Part shown: positions 12,730-25,864 of the stretch, in pieces | Numbering within the stretch: the first letter of the stretch is position 1 | Layout of the letters: the number at the start of each line of letters is the position of its first letter | DNA from: Lates calcarifer | Taxonomy: Eukaryota > Chordata > Actinopteri > Centropomidae | DNA: 64,000 nt | NCBI RefSeq assembly: GCF_001640805.2 | Contig: NC_066848.1 | Coordinates: 22,653,828-22,717,827, forward strand | Reading direction: 5' to 3' | The notes under the pieces: generated by a model | What the model was told of the DNA's origin: nothing | What the model saw: the letters and a program-made list of their open reading frames with translations, nothing else | Database searches by the model: none | Position numbers and translations under genes: made by a program

Positions 12730-14583
12730 CTATGAAGCAAAAACATAGTCAAAGCGAAAAATAGAGTCGGGTTTCTTTTGTCATATTATACATAATGAAA
12801 CCTGAAAATACATTCTGGTAATAATCGCACTGAATTGTTTTATTTTGCCCTAACCAGTCAGCCATGACTGTTCTGCCAAAATCATTTGTAATCAACAGGG
12901 ATGCAGATGTGGTTGCTGGAAGCAATTAATGTTTTTCAAGTCAGTCAAAGCAACATGCCAATTTAAGAGTTGTGATTCCTGTAAATTATCTGTCTCTCTG
13001 TAGAGCTACTGTATTGTCCGTCTTATCCACAGTAATTGTCATTTTGTCATTTTTTCTGGCTCTGGCACAGGGAGATGACTTTCATTCTTAATCCTGCATA
13101 CAAAGCTCTAATTTGCTCCGTTGTTTCTCTAACCAGGGGAGTGGCCGTCACTGAGCACAACACCAGACCTATTTGAATCACTAAGAGGTGCTATAAGTAA
13201 TTTTTTGCAAAAGCTACAAAGCCAAGGTTAACATAAGCAACTGTTTATTTACCAAGAGCGTCACCGATCACTGAGTTAACAAGACAAGACGTCAGAATAC
13301 GCTATATCGTCATTGTCTCATTTTGGACTGAGGGCATTATCGCAAAGTGGTATTATGAGACAGGACAAGGCTAGTTGGTTAGCATGCTAACCTCGTTAGA
13401 GGAAAATTAGTACTAGAAACAGAGGCAAAACAAGAGTGGACATTACCATTGCTTTTCTTCTGAGACTTTTCTTGGCAAGTGAGGGGAAAAAGTTTCATGT
13501 TGAACTTACAAAATGTTTTCTAGGCTGGTAAATAAATGTCTGTAATGCTAATGTTTGCTATGTAGGAATACCAAACAATGTACACATAGCACCTTTAAAT
13601 GGAAATGGCCACTTCAGGAAAAAAGTGACACTCACAAGATATGCAGTTTGTTTCCAATACATTTGAGTTTGCTATTTCTACCACAGGTAAGGTTAGGGTT
13701 TTGTTTAGTTTAGGGTGATGTCTGTCTGACACGTTCTCATCTAAATCATACATTAGTCTCATTTGTATGGAGACTCAGCTGCACTTTGAGCTGAAAATGA
13801 GATATTTGAAGTCCTACACAAAGTGACTTTAAAGAACACACAGATCCTTTTAGTGATGCTTCTATAATATGAGCAGGTCGCTAGCTGAAGCTGAAAGTAG
13901 TTGAGGAACTTGTTTTGCCTGATTTCAGCCTATAAGATAGTGGTTCCTCAACAACCAGGAGCTGGTTGCAAAAGCAGTTTTTAAGTTCAAACATATTGAA
14001 CTAAGTGAAAAACACAAAACTTCTGCTCATGTTCTATTAGAAAGTTATAGATATAGTTATAGAATGTAGGTACCACATACTATTACTAGAACCATTTAAT
14101 TATAATTCACAAAAAGGGAGAAAAAAAATCATCATAATCAACACCCTCTCAAATAACAAATCTTAATGCAAATAATGAAAATAAAAAAAATAACCAAATA
14201 GCATCAGTTGGTTGCATAATGAGGTATTTCCATCTCACTGTAAAATAAAAAAAAAAATCTGAAACTTCCTGTTCCTGTTTGCATTTTTAAAATTTTCTTT
14301 TGATTGGAGGGTGGTCCAGATATTTCCTAGCAACCAATTTACACATTACTACTGTACTACCACTGGGAGGTGCCAAAATAGGAAATTTTCAAATCCAAAC
14401 ACGCTGGCTTTAAAAGGTGGTAAAAGTAACTTACCTCTTGTGATGAACACATTTTGTTGCTGGTGTTTATTTGGCTGTTTACTAGATATTCCTCCATCTC
14501 TTAATCAACTCTGACATGATCAAATAAAGACAGTAAGTCACCAAAGCAATTACACTATTCTGGCACTATTCTGAGTGAACTCT
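12730..14583. other. Presumed intron/upstream region of the zinc-finger gene; no exon recognised
   Basis: Non-coding AT-rich sequence. I looked on the minus strand for a KRAB, BTB or FINZ-type exon and found none. Homopolymer A runs occur near 14120 and 14240. Confidence 0.4.
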
Positions 14584-14795
14584 AGAAACTGTTGTGTATG
14601 AAAATCCCAGTTTCAGAAATACTCAAGCCAGCCTGTCTGACACCAACAATCATGCCATGGTTTTTCCCCCCATTCTGATGTTTGATGTGAACATTAACTG
14701 AACTGCACTGCTGCTACATGACTGGTTGATTGGATAACTGCATCAAGGAGCATGTATACAGGTGTTCTTAATAAAGTGCTCGGTGAGTCTAATCG
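14584..14795 (+). repeat. Dispersed vertebrate-type repeat
   Basis: Carries GAAAATCCCAGTTTCAGAAA, CTCAAGCCAGCCTGTCTGAC, ACCAACAATCATGCCATGG and the 3' end GGTGTTCTTAATAAAGTGCT, followed by CGGTGAGT. I recall this order of words from a common fish interspersed repeat ending 'AATAAAGTGGCCGGTGAGT'. It is not coding. Confidence 0.6.
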
Positions 14796-15719
14796 CAACC
14801 AAACAGTAAGTCATACTCTACTGCACTGAGACACCACACAACATGGGGAATCCACCTAAGTACAAGTTAATACCTATTATACTTACAGTACAGAAGAACA
14901 AAATGTTTAAACCTCTGTTTGTTACAGAGGTTTGGACTCTGTCTCAGTGTGTCCTGTCCTGGCCTGGTGTATTGGCATCCACATGGAGGACAGATCTGTG
15001 TTTTTATCTGCAGTGATGCAGTGATGACAGGTTTTTCCAGCCTCTCCCTCCACTTTCCACAGAAGTTTCTGTTATTCCTTCTGCACTATCATTCCTTTGT
15101 ACTTTTCTTTGGCACTCTGTCACACCCTTAACTTTGACAGCTCACTCTAGGTTTTGGGACGTCGGATTGTCTGCAGGAAGCAAATGGATCATTTATAGGG
15201 TTATTCTTCAACAAAAGAGGTAATGCGATCAGAAATAAATCTGGTATCAATTTCTAACAACTCTAGCTTTACAAAGGCTTTATAAGCTCTAGTAACTGGT
15301 TATTTTATATACAATTTCTTACTTAATTAATAGGAATGTGAAAAATCTCTAAACCTGTGGTTATTAAAGTTGATAATAAAATATAACTACATTCAAATCT
15401 ACAGATAGAAGTCATTAATAAATGTTAAAGTGTTTCTCACTTTCTCTCGAGCTAACAGCAAAAGTTTGTAAGTAGTCTCTAATCAGAAAGGTCAACAAGT
15501 CATTAATAAAGAGATCTTAAATGATTAAAGTCTACAGATGTAAATGTTATTGAGTTTTTTGTGAATGTGTTTTCTCCAGATGCGCTGCAACCATTTTCCT
15601 CAAAGTCAGAGGTCAAACCGGCCAACAGAGGCATCTGTCTGACAAACTAAAGAGTAAGAAATTCAAAGCACGTATAATGCTGAAGGAGGAAAAACCAGTC
15701 ATAGGGATCACTCACAAAC

Positions 15720-15845
15720 CTAGCAAACCAAGGGTTGTTCTTATTAATGGCTAATAAATGATCTATATTTATTGACTATTAACAAAGCCATTAGTTACAG
15801 CTTATGATCCACTTATAGAGGATGCCTTATTAGAAAGTGGTGCCA
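15720..15845 (+). repeat. AT-rich dispersed repeat end
   Basis: Contains GGGTTGTTCTTATTAATGGC and ends GATGCCTTATTAGAAAGTGG. Related ends occur at 26150-26245 (reverse) and 27265-27335 (forward). Confidence 0.5.
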
Positions 15846-16740
15846 AAACATCCTCTCCACTGTTGTCTGTTGTCAGGACTGCATAAGGACATCAAATATG
15901 TTGAAACACTTTTGAGAATACATGTGCTCCATATTGAGGAATAAATTGTTTTTGACTGTTTTTATATGTTGAAGCAACAGAGTAAATCCCTGCTATCGCC
16001 CACTAGAGGATGTGGTGTTCATTACAGGTACAATATGAAATACCAGCTCTGCACAGCACTGTCAACTTCTTCCTTCATGACTTCTCTCACAGCTGAACTA
16101 GTGTGAAAGGCATTCTGCTTAATTGTCATGGGCTTAATAGAGACAATGTCATAGTTTATGATACATCACCACCTACATCATCACCTTAAACTGATTAAAT
16201 ATTTACTGTGGCATGTTTCTGGTTTCTGTGAGTTAAGTTTCATAAAAATAAAATTTAAAAAAGACCAACAGGGATGGAAAAATATATTCATCTAGTGTTT
16301 ACTGAGATAAAATGTGGAAAAACCAACAGTCTGGTCCTGGAGCAGAGTAAAATAAAACTGAAAAAAAAAAAAAAAAAAAGATTCAGAAAAAAGTGGTATT
16401 CTACTTTTAAAAAAATCCAAATAAATAACCATTCTGTGAGGCTGATGCCTTCAACTAATGAAATCTCTAAATAAATCTTAAACATGTCACCGTTTAATAA
16501 AAAGTCAAAGAATTTCTGTAACCATATCAGACCAGTAAAAACATTCCCTTTCTTGTTTTACTTGTATTCATCACTGTACAGACTGATTGAGATTCATGTC
16601 TCACCAAATAAGGCTTCTCCACGTGTTCTTAAATAAGACTTAATAAGACTGTCCAGGACCATAACATACTTGTTATGCAGCCTGCAGCCTGATCCTGTCA
16701 AGTTTTAAACCCAGGTCGAGGTCCAGGTTCCAGTCCCGTC

Positions 16741-16953
16741 CTACTCGAAGCTTTCCAGGATGGGTTCATGTCCTGTCTTCTTGAGGAAGCACAGCAGGTC
16801 ATCCGGACGGAGCCCCATGGTGGCGGCGTTGGTCATAGGGTGGAAGTAGACCATCTCGTGGCCTCCTTCCACCAGGTCCCGATCCAGAACGAACTTCACG
16901 CTCTGGTCCTTATCGAAGAGCAGAGCGAGAGCCGTCGCGCAGCCCTGACCCAC
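16741..16953 (-). CDS. prorsd1: prorsd1 exon 4 (terminal)
   Basis: Encodes VGQGCATALALLFDKD through ILESFE-stop, 70 codons. The acceptor reads TCTCTCAG. It carries the conserved HPMTNAAT core of the editing pocket. Confidence 0.93.
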   Translation of the reverse strand: MGQGCATALALLFDKDQSVKFVLDRDLVEGGHEMVYFHPMTNAATMGLRPDDLLCFLKKTGHEPILESFE

Positions 16954-19900
16954 CTGAGAGAACATGAACAAAGGAAATGATCTGGATGCAGCCCAGAGAA
17001 ACCAGGAGTCTCATTTATCAAACGATGTGCAGTACAAGTTCTAAATGTGTGCAAAGGAAGTGTCTGTACAAACAGAAAAAGGGGATTTATCAAACTTGCA
17101 TATGCACAGCTTCACAATGATAAATTCGACCTGTTCTCCATCCACGTACAGGTTCTTTTTCATACAGAAATACCCCCAGAACGCCAAATATGGTCAACAC
17201 TTCCCTCTGAAATTCCTACCAGCCTTAATGTAGTTACTTGTTGAGGAGGTGAAGATACTTTATTTATATTGATTAAAGAAATATCCTGGAGCATTGGCAG
17301 AGCAGGCTTGTGGGAAAGCTTCCCAGCATGCACCTGGGTAACTGACTTAATACATGTATTTCTGCAGTGATACTAGAGTTATTATGTTTCATGTGGTGTT
17401 GCTACTGTACCTTCATTAGCTGCCATACAAGTGGTCATTATGAATGAATACAGTAAAGGCGTTCTGATCATCTCTCTGTCACACAAGCATTCACACTCAT
17501 AAGAGATGATTGAGAACACCAGAGTAATGCATGAAAATCCATTCAGCCAAATTTTTATTATCAGAGTCTTCCACAAGTAGCTTGTCCAAGGGTATTATTC
17601 AGCATTAATTCAGCAATTAACCTCATGTGAAGTGCAGTAAATAGACAAAAGCATAACTTTTTTTTAAAAAGAAACATAACTTCTTGTTCTTCTTGTCTGT
17701 GAGGACAGTTCTTTATGATGCTGACTGTGTGTTCAGACTCATTGTCCTACTGCAGAATTAATCTGGGACTGATCAGATTGACCCTGATTGTACTGATGAA
17801 GGATAAGAGTAAAAACATCTACAGTGCCCAAAACATTTGCAACAGATGATTGACAGATGACTCACTTTACGTGATGGTCAAACTAAAGTCAGGCTGATGC
17901 AGAAAAATGTGTCTGTGCATTTTTCTCTTGTGTGTTGGACGCCCTCCTCACATGGACTGTGACAGGTGTATTTTAATTCTGGATGATTAACTAGTTCTCA
18001 CCTTGAGTTTCTCCAACATGGCCGCCTCGTCTGCGAAGCGCAGGTTGCCACTGCCGACGCCGAGCTTCTTGGCGAGGTCATTGAGGTTCACCTGCAGAGG
18101 AGCAGAGAGGATTATGGGACGAGGATGGATGAGCGGAGGAGTCGATGCAGCAGCGAGGAAACATGCTCAGGCTGTGTCGAGTCGCCTCACGTGATTTTAA
18201 CAAATAACTGGAGTGGGAAATGTTTCAATCAAGTTAATCTGAACAGTTTTTCAGCCCTGTGACAGACTGGTGACCTGTTCAGGGTGTAACCCGCCTCTTG
18301 ACCAATGTCAGTTGGGATTGGGTCCAATCCCACCATGACCCTCAAAAGATAAGCGGTATAGCTGATGGATGGATAAACAGTGGCTTATGCACAGTTTAAA
18401 AGCAGAGGTCAGAGGTCATACATGTGATTATCTGTGATACTGTGAAAATATATTGGTATTGGTATGCCTGATTGTACCCTCTTTACATCAGCAGGTGGCA
18501 GTGATTAGTTAAAGGGTGCGGGTGTCGCTCCAAATCATACAGCAAACTTTGGCTGAAAAGGATCAACACTGTTTTGACTGCCTGCTCTGCGCTGCCTGAC
18601 AGTGATCACAATCCAGTTAACCAGCTACCCCAGCCAAGGGCCACAGCACTGTTTATCTTTGGTCATTTTCACATATATTGTAAGATGGAAGCTGACCTGG
18701 CGGTCATGGCGAACGGACACCAGCCATAGGCCTTTCTTCTTCTTATCCTTCAAGAAAAGGTTTTTAGTGACGGCTCCGCTCACTTCCTGTAAGTGAGGCA
18801 TCATCTCCTCCACCGTGAAAACCTGCAGGGGGGAGAGGCAAGAAAAGGGGACAGAAAATGTGAAAACTCAAAAGGGGAGAAGCATCATTTCCAGGAGATG
18901 AGGGATCATCACTATTCCTGAGTCCTAAAGACTCATGGGCTTTACTGGTTTTCCAACTAGTTTTGCAGCTGAAAAAATAGGCTACAATAGAGATGTTCTT
19001 GTTCTGTCCACCCCTGTGGAGGGCATCAGTGGAGAGCTGAATGACTCGACACGTGAAGGCGCAGGTGCAGACATAAGTTATCTTTTGGCGCCCCCTGAAG
19101 GTTGCTGCCAGTCTACGTTGCAGAAACGTTATTAAACTATACCACAGACACAGATCGGATGAAACTCTGTTCTCCATTAGAGGGAAGGTTTCCAAGTAAT
19201 TCACTGTCTAAACAGAGATACACAGGATGTACCATCTTACAATAATAATATGAAATAATAATAACAAAACCGTCAGTATATTGTTGATAAGTGGTGTTAT
19301 ATTTTTGTAGCCTCCGCCACCCCAGATTCCGTTTAAAAATGTGTTACTTTTAGGATTAACTTGATCATACGCACAAATACATGACTAGATGAATAAATCT
19401 TCACACCATTTCAACTCCAAATGATCTGCTGTTACATTCGGTATATAAGTAATAGGTAACGCAAATCTACTTTTCTTCAAATGATAACTTTTAATACGTC
19501 CACGTGTCTGTTAGCAGTGTGATGTAGAGAAAGACACCACTTCTCAGAGCTAAAATGATGCTACAAGTGCCCTTCATTTTATTGAATAACGCCGAATGAA
19601 AATACAAATCCTTAGGATTCAATCAGTATCTTGTGTTGTGTGGTGTTTGCGGGTGTTTATACAATTTACAGGAAGCAAGGAAAGTTTAAATGGTGCAGAA
19701 TTCTAATGAGACTTATTTCTTCTCAATAGAAATTACAGTGCCATTAATTTCCCTGCTACAGTCACCTATGCCATACATGGTATTTTGCTTTAAGTCTATA
19801 GTAATATAAAGACGTTTCTGGTTTAAAAGTTTGGACTCGGTTAGCTGATTCACTGACAACCTGAGCAGCTTTTCGGTTTCAGTTTTACCGGTGGGTGCTC

Positions 19901-19969
19901 CACGGAGGTCGTCTGGATGCTTAAAGTCTCCAGATATTTATCCAGCTCTGACCTCAGATCCTCCGACAT
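16741..19969 (-). CDS. prorsd1: Prolyl-tRNA synthetase-associated domain protein 1 (YbaK/ProX-type trans-editing deacylase), complete
   Basis: Coding exons, in transcript order on the minus strand, are 19969-19889, 18822-18697, 18091-18002 and 16953-16741: 27 + 42 + 30 + 70 codons, 169 residues, then TAG. All introns are phase 0 with GT donors and AG acceptors. The protein is a stand-alone relative of the editing (INS) domain of bacterial prolyl-tRNA synthetase. Members of this YbaK/ProX family hydrolyse mischarged tRNA, notably Ala-tRNA(Pro), in the cytosol. Visible family features are TKNLFLKDKKKKG (residues 46-58), with the conserved lysine at 47; the N-L-R-F/A-D-E segment of exon 3; and the C-terminal GGHEMVYFHPMTNAATMGL, followed by FLKKTGHEP. 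The length matches the vertebrate family (about 169 residues). The first ATG of exon 1 was chosen because an in-frame stop (TTAATA on the plus strand) lies just upstream. The human locus is known as a pseudogene (PRORSD1P); here the frame is intact. Confidence 0.93.
18002..18091 (-). CDS. prorsd1: prorsd1 exon 3
   Basis: Thirty codons, VNLNDLAKKLGVGSGNLRFA then DEAAMLEKLK, bounded by CTGCAG and AAG|GTGAGA. Confidence 0.93.
18255..18376 (+). repeat. Fish SINE-like repeat, 3' part
   Basis: Inside prorsd1 intron 2, antisense to the gene. Contains CCTGTGACAGACTGGTGACC, GTGTAACCCGCCTCTTGACC and the tail GATAAGCGGTATAGCTGATG then GATGGAT. Confidence 0.8.
18697..18822 (-). CDS. prorsd1: prorsd1 exon 2
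   Basis: Forty-two codons, VFTVEEMMPHLQEVSG through SVRHDRQ. The acceptor is CTGCAG and the donor CAG|GTCAGC. It includes the conserved TKNLFLKD strand with its catalytic-pocket lysine. Confidence 0.93.
19889..19969 (-). CDS. prorsd1: prorsd1 exon 1 (start codon)
   Basis: Twenty-seven codons, MSEDLRSELDKYLETLSIQT then TSVEHPP, with donor CCG|GTAAAA. The sequence just upstream has an in-frame stop, so this is the only ATG available in the exon. Confidence 0.9.
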
Positions 19970-20862
19970 CCTCAGTTAATAGGGTTTAAAAATCAGTGAA
20001 CAGAGACAGAGGTGAATTTGGCATCAATGGACAGAAACAGCTGCACATAGAGGAAGACAACTCTTCTTCTGCACTGAGGTTTACTGCAGCTGATATAAAC
20101 ACTGCCATCCCCTGGATATATTGAGCTCCTCCGAGTTTTCCCTTCCTTTGACATTGCCTTTGGACTTGATCCGCCTCCTACCCACTTAAAAGCCAACAAA
20201 CAAGTAAATAAACAATCACATGAAAAAATATATAAAATAATTGATTTCCTGTTTATTTCTAAAACTGTACAAAAACAGGATGAGGTGTGATTCACATATT
20301 TGAAAAACACTGAATCTAAACAAATCTTTTGTTTACAAGGAAATTCAACCCCCTGCGTTTTAAGTGGAGATCAAGTTAATTTTTTAAGGGAAAGACAGCA
20401 CTGCAAAATACAGAGTCTATGTCAAGATGTAAGTAATAATAATAATAATAGTAATGATAGCTATAATAACAATAATGACAGAACAGTTAAACGGCAATAA
20501 CAATGCCATTAACACTAATACACTTTAAATGTAACAACATCCATTGAGCTGGATCGTGGGAGCAGCAGGAGACTCTACAGTTCTGGAGGCTGAAAACCTG
20601 CAGTAAGTGAGAGGAGAAGAAAAGAGATGAAAAGCACAAAACTGCAGGAAAGAGTGATGAAGAGAGAGGAGAGAGAGAGAGGCTTGAGGGAAGAAACACA
20701 CAGAGTTAAAATGATGCAATGATTTTAAGACAGTTTATCTCATTTGCAAGACAACATGGACAGCATTTTCTAAAGTAATAAGCTTAACTAATGCATTGAG
20801 ACTAACCCAACCTGCATAGAGCAGTAACTAGTGAAGCCTGAAATAAGAAACAGAAATGGGTG
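19970..20862. other. Region 5' of prorsd1; no further gene recognised
   Basis: Presumably holds the prorsd1 promoter and 5' UTR. No TATA box or CpG-rich patch stands out. Contains an (AAT)n run near 20430-20480 and a GA-rich patch near 20640-20690. Confidence 0.4.
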
Positions 20863-21335
20863 CTAACTGAAAGTTAAGGCATAAAGATGAGTTTTTAGTT
20901 TGGATTTAAAGACCTCAACTGAGTCAGCCTGTCTAATATCAATAGGGAGGTTGTTCCAGGGGAAAGGGGCCTGATAGGAGAAGGCCCTGCAGCCTGCTGA
21001 CTTCTTTTTAGCTTGTGGGGACAGACAGCAGCCCTGCACTCTGAGAACGCAGAGCACAGGAAGAAATATAAGGATTAAGACAGGTATGAGGGGGCTAGCC
21101 CATTTAAAATTTTTATTTTCATTCTCATTTTCATTTCATTACTAATATAACTAATATAATATCACTAATATGAATAGGGAGCCAGGGAGGCTAGAATCAG
21201 AGTAATGTGGTCAAACTTTCTGGGCTTAGTTAGTATTTGTGCTATAGCTTTCTGAACCATTTGAAGACTTTTAGTGCTAGCACACAGCAGGCCTGAAAAC
21301 AAAACGTTACAGTAGTCAAGTCCACCTTACTAAGC
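20863..21335 (-). mobile_element. LINE ORF2 C-terminal remnant (L2/CR1-like)
   Basis: On the minus strand, 21335-21150 reads approximately as SGLLCASTKSLQMVQKAIAQ followed by KPRKFDHITLILASLAP. This matches the 'L-Q-x-x-Q-N-A-A-A-R ... H-I-T-P-V-L' part of L2/CR1-like reverse transcriptases. Further on, 21057-20870 reads CRAFSYQAPFPWNNLPIDIR then SVEVFKSKLKTHLY, the C-terminal tail. The two parts are interrupted, so the element is inactive. Confidence 0.75.
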
Positions 21336-21880
21336 CCAGTGGCAAGGGGTTTTTGAGAATTTCCAGAGGGCACTATTGAGTCATTTGCCACTCCCATGAG
21401 CAAGATGGATCAATCCCAATAGGGCCTACTCACGCATCATGCTCGAGCCCTAATGAAACATGAACACATAAATATTCATTCTGTCATCCTGATCCCAATG
21501 ACACAGCACATACACACCCAGAGAGCCTGTTTTTATTCACTGTATTCAATCCCATAGACTATTTCAGGAGTTTGTGATGTGTGACACAAAACACTGTTAA
21601 GACACACTGAAGGACACGTTGTCAGAGTCCCATTTATATCTGAATAATGTGTGTTATAAAACGTATTTGTCCCTGAGGGATGAAGCATTAATTCACCACA
21701 ATGACCCAGTTTAATACAGAGGACAAGGTCAGTGTCACAGCTTATCCCATCGCTCTTTTAGCACATGAACATTAGAAAACTGTTTTGGATTTGGGTTGAG
21801 GCTGCATCAAAGGGCCAAAAGTGCAATAAGACACTAAAACTGCTGTGGATAGAGATTTCACAAATTCCCTTTTGCAGAGA
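21336..21880. other. No gene recognised
   Basis: Non-coding spacer between two oppositely oriented LINE remnants. Confidence 0.5.
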
Positions 21881-22715
21881 AGTGATGCAGGGCTTTGTGG
21901 ACTGGTGCCTGCGGAACTGCCTCCAGATCAATGCAGGGAAGACCAAAGAACTGGTGGTGTATTTCTGCAGGAGCAGACACTCCCCCCCAACACCAGTGAA
22001 CATCCAGGGAAGAGACATTGAGATGGTGACATCTTATAAGTACCTGGGTGTTCAGCTGAACAATAGACTGGACTGGACAGACAACACCACTGCACTTTAT
22101 AAGAAGTGCTCAGAGCAGACTCTATCTGCTGAGGAGACTCAAGTCCTTTGGAGTGCGGGGGGGCACTCCTCAGGACTTTTTATGACTGTTATGGCATCAG
22201 CCATCTTCTGTGGAGTGGTCTGCTGGGGCAGCAGCATCTCAACAGTGGACAGGAAGAGACTGGACAAGCTGATCAGGAAGGCCAGCGATGTCCTGGGGTG
22301 CCCCCTCGCCCCCGTAGAAGTGGTAGGAGAGAGGAGGATGATAGCTCCTAGTAGACCACATAGTCACTAGGTTCTGCACTTTAATCCATCCTGACAAAAC
22401 AGCTGCTATCAGTCATTCACTGTGTGCAATACCATTTCAAAATTGCAATATCTATATTTAGTTCTGTTTCTATGTATATAGTCCTGTGTATATTGCTCCT
22501 TTGTCCATATTTTTATTACACTGTCCTGTTTATACTGTTCTTATGTTTATATTTTTTATAATATTGTCTGGCTTATACCTTGTCTTTTACTTGTATTTAT
22601 GCCTTTTTTTCAATCTCTGATGCTGCTGCAACAATGTAAATTTCTGAACATGTTATAGTTCTGATTTCAGCAGCTGCCCAGCTTCATGGTATTAAGACCT
22701 ACAAACAGATAGATG
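21881..22715 (+). mobile_element. Non-LTR retrotransposon 3' part (jockey-like reverse transcriptase), frameshifted
   Basis: Encodes the C-terminal part of a LINE reverse transcriptase. It has FVDWCLRNCLQINAGKTKEL, then VTSYKYLGVQLNNRLDW, then SAIFCGVVCWGSSISTVDRK and LIRKASDVLGCPL, followed by VGERRM. The conserved ALLRTFYDC lies in another frame (about 22160-22190), so at least one frameshift breaks the ORF. The 3' untranslated tail, rich in 'TATATTGCTCCTTTGTCCAT', runs to about 22710 and ends near an AGATAGATGG run. The assignment to a jockey/Rex-like clade is from motif memory. Confidence 0.8.
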
Positions 22716-23694
22716 GAAAAGATGGAAATGTGGAAAATGGCCTGGTGGCTATGCAGGATTTTTCCCCCCCAAAAAAACCCAAAAAAACAAACAACTCGTA
22801 ACAGTGTTTGCTATTGCTCGCTTGCCACTGCTGACACACCCAAAGTGTCAAGTGGTGGAGGCGATGTATGATTCATTCGGTGTCCTTGAGTCATGTCAGC
22901 TCATCACAGTGGATCCAGAAATCAAAAGGGTGCTCTAACAGGACTGCTTTGTATGTCTGAATGTACAATATGTGTTTGTTATGTGTGTGATGCATTGTGT
23001 TTCCTTAGATAGAGGATGACTGCTTTGTACTGAATTACAGGTGTGTGTGTGTGTGTGTGTGTGTGGGTGTACTCATGTTTTTTTCCACTATCTAGTGAAT
23101 GTGTTATCACTGTGCTATTGTCAAGAAGCTCCCATTAACTCCCTGAATAGAAGCTGCAGCAATTTGAGAAACAGATGACAATGAGAAACAGCCATTAAAG
23201 GAAAATAGTGACAGAGAGAGATGGACAAAGAGGAGAGGAAAAACAGTAGAAGCTGAGAAACAAAGGGAGGTTGAGGTCGAGTTTTCATGCCTATTTCTGT
23301 TTTCATTTTTACTGTTATCTACATTTTGTACCCGGAATACTTTAGGCCACATTGTCGCGTTTTGAGTCCCAGAATGATGAACAGCTCCAGACCTTTATCC
23401 TGACCACTCAGGTCTAATTTTACCTCTAAACGTAATACTCAAGTAATAATCCTCCATATTTTAGTCCTGCTTGATTTGATTGTTTAACTCGACAGCAAAA
23501 CTCAAATGCGTGAAGGAAATGTTTAACAACAAACAAAAAAGCAGTTGGAATAAAATCACCTGACAAGTAAATATACTGTACTTTAACTTTTTTTCATTTT
23601 TAATAATCAGTAAAACTTGGGGTCCCAGTCTGCTGATATACGACCTGCTGCACAACCCAAAATCAATTACAGGCTGCACACAAGTACTGTGTTT

Positions 23695-23730
<36 letters not shown>

Positions 23731-23991
23731 GCTTCAATTTTATGTGCAGTTTTTTGCAGGTTACTTGCAGATATCAATAGTCTACTGTGCAGACCCATGT
23801 CAGTATCATATTGATGTGACTGTAGCTGAAATGACTTTCTTGCCAGTGAAATGGTTTTCTATTCAAACTGAGAGAGACAACCCTGCTGACACCTTATAAC
23901 TCCTCATTTACAAGGTGTAAAAGAGCTGCACCTGCTGTGACATGTAATTACAGAGAAGAAATTAAAGGCTGTGATCCCCCTCACCTACGCA

Positions 23992-24025
<34 letters not shown>

Positions 24026-25335
24026 CACTAAGGAGGTACTTTAGCAACATTTCACTAACATCAAATCCGTGTATCAAATACAATGTATGTGATCAGCAAA
24101 AAATCATACACACAAATTTCACATAAGTCAAAAGTTTTAGAAAGTTTTTCTCTCTACAACTGTGGTGGTTACTTATGTTTTTATTGTACAGTGGTAACCT
24201 GCTCCTCTTCCTTGTGCCACATAAAAAAGGAACAAACACCCATGTTGGTGCTGAACCACAGCAAACACAGGTCAGCAGCACTGACTCTAGTCTCAGGAGC
24301 TTGGGTTCCTCCAGCCTTACTAAGGTGGTCTCCTGATCCTCAGGAGCTCCTTCATTCTAAACATTTTGAACCACAGTGAGCTGTAGTTGTGTGGCTCTAT
24401 CACTCAAAGGTAAACACCCAAGCTGTTGGAAATGCTGCTTGCCAGTGTGTGCTCTTGAGTTCAGATCCAACACAACTCTGACTAACTGGTCCTGACAGAT
24501 CTGATGTTTTCCTTAGTTCACACCCACAGAGAAGGTTAGGTTAAGATCACAAGACTGTTTCATGTTTCCAAGAAACTAAATTTGATTTTTATAAACTGGC
24601 TCAAACATCATATGCAAATTCAAAGTCTGACACATTAGTCAGTCTTGAGGTGACGGCAAGGAAAATAAAGAATTGAAAGGGCTAAGATCTGATGTAAGAG
24701 GAGATAAAGTTAAGAATTTAATTAAGATCAAATTTGAATATGTTAATACCCACCCATTAAGGAGCTGACACTTGAAAGGAGCCTGTAATGCTTTTCCTTA
24801 TTTTCTGTCATAATAATTACTGAACAGAGATGTCCTGATGTACATCACCATCTTTTGGCCTGGCCTGCATACTACTACGTTTTCAGTTGTTTTCACAGGT
24901 CAGTGTGAACAAAGATCGTGTGAATGTGGAACTTTTTTACAATGCACAGGAAAAACTTTTCCATGTTTAGCGAAACTGTTGTCGTGTAAACAGAGCCTTA
25001 GTTTTACAGTTTGCCTTGTCAACCTCCAGGCCTGAACTAATATCACCTGTTTCAGGTAGAGGCTCAAGAGGAGCTGCATCACAAGACTTTTTTGAACCAT
25101 CATACAAAGCTACTCTAGTGGAGTCAGAGAATAAAAAGAGCTAGAAATTAGCATAATAGGTCCCTTTTAACCCCCTTTAAACATAAAACCTAAGAACCTA
25201 CAGTTCCCTAAAAATAAATACCCAAACTATACAGCACCTCAGCAGCTCATATTCATATTCTGAACAATAAATTTACGACAGAAACCTTTGGCAAAAATTG
25301 ATCAGAAAACAAATCATTTTCACATGCTTTCCTTT
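22716..25335. other. No gene recognised; simple repeats
   Basis: Contains (TG)n at 23040-23066, a 30-base A run at 23699-23728 and (CA)n at 23995-24024. No coding signal. Confidence 0.5.
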
Positions 25336-25430
25336 CCAGGGTGGTTGTTTGTCTCTGAGCCAGTGTCAGCTGGGATTGGCTTCAGCCCCACATCATCCTC
25401 ACAGGGTAAGTGGTATAGCTAAAGGATGGA
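25336..25430 (+). repeat. Fish SINE-like repeat, 3' part
   Basis: Contains GGTTGTTTGTCTCTGAGCCA, CAGCTGGGATTGGCTTCAGC and the tail GGTAAGTGGTATAGCTAAAG then GATGGATG. Confidence 0.75.
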
Positions 25431-25864
25431 TGATGCTTTCCATTCCTCCTCTGTACTTTTCTATATGTGATATGAAGCTCCTGGCGTTCTGTAAAAACAG
25501 ACAAACACATCCTGTATGTGTTCATGAGGTGTGAGACTTGTTTTCAGGAGATGAATCGAGGCTCCTGCAGAGAAACATCTGCTGCTCACTGCAAATTAGT
25601 GCTCAACATGTGTTGTCCTTCAAGAAACCTCAAACAGCACAAACCCTCAGTCTCCTTCTAACATCATGAAGCCTTCATTCAGGACTTGTTTTATTTTACT
25701 TACACAAGCTCAGTCACAGCCAAATTTCACAGCTGCTGTTAAATCTCTTCCAGTCATGAGGGTTTTCATCACCAGTTTAGATGCTGTTATTGACGTTCTC
25801 TTTGTTGCTTTGTGTGTCCTGTCACTGTTACCTTTCAATCAAATCAGCAGTGAACTAAAACTAA

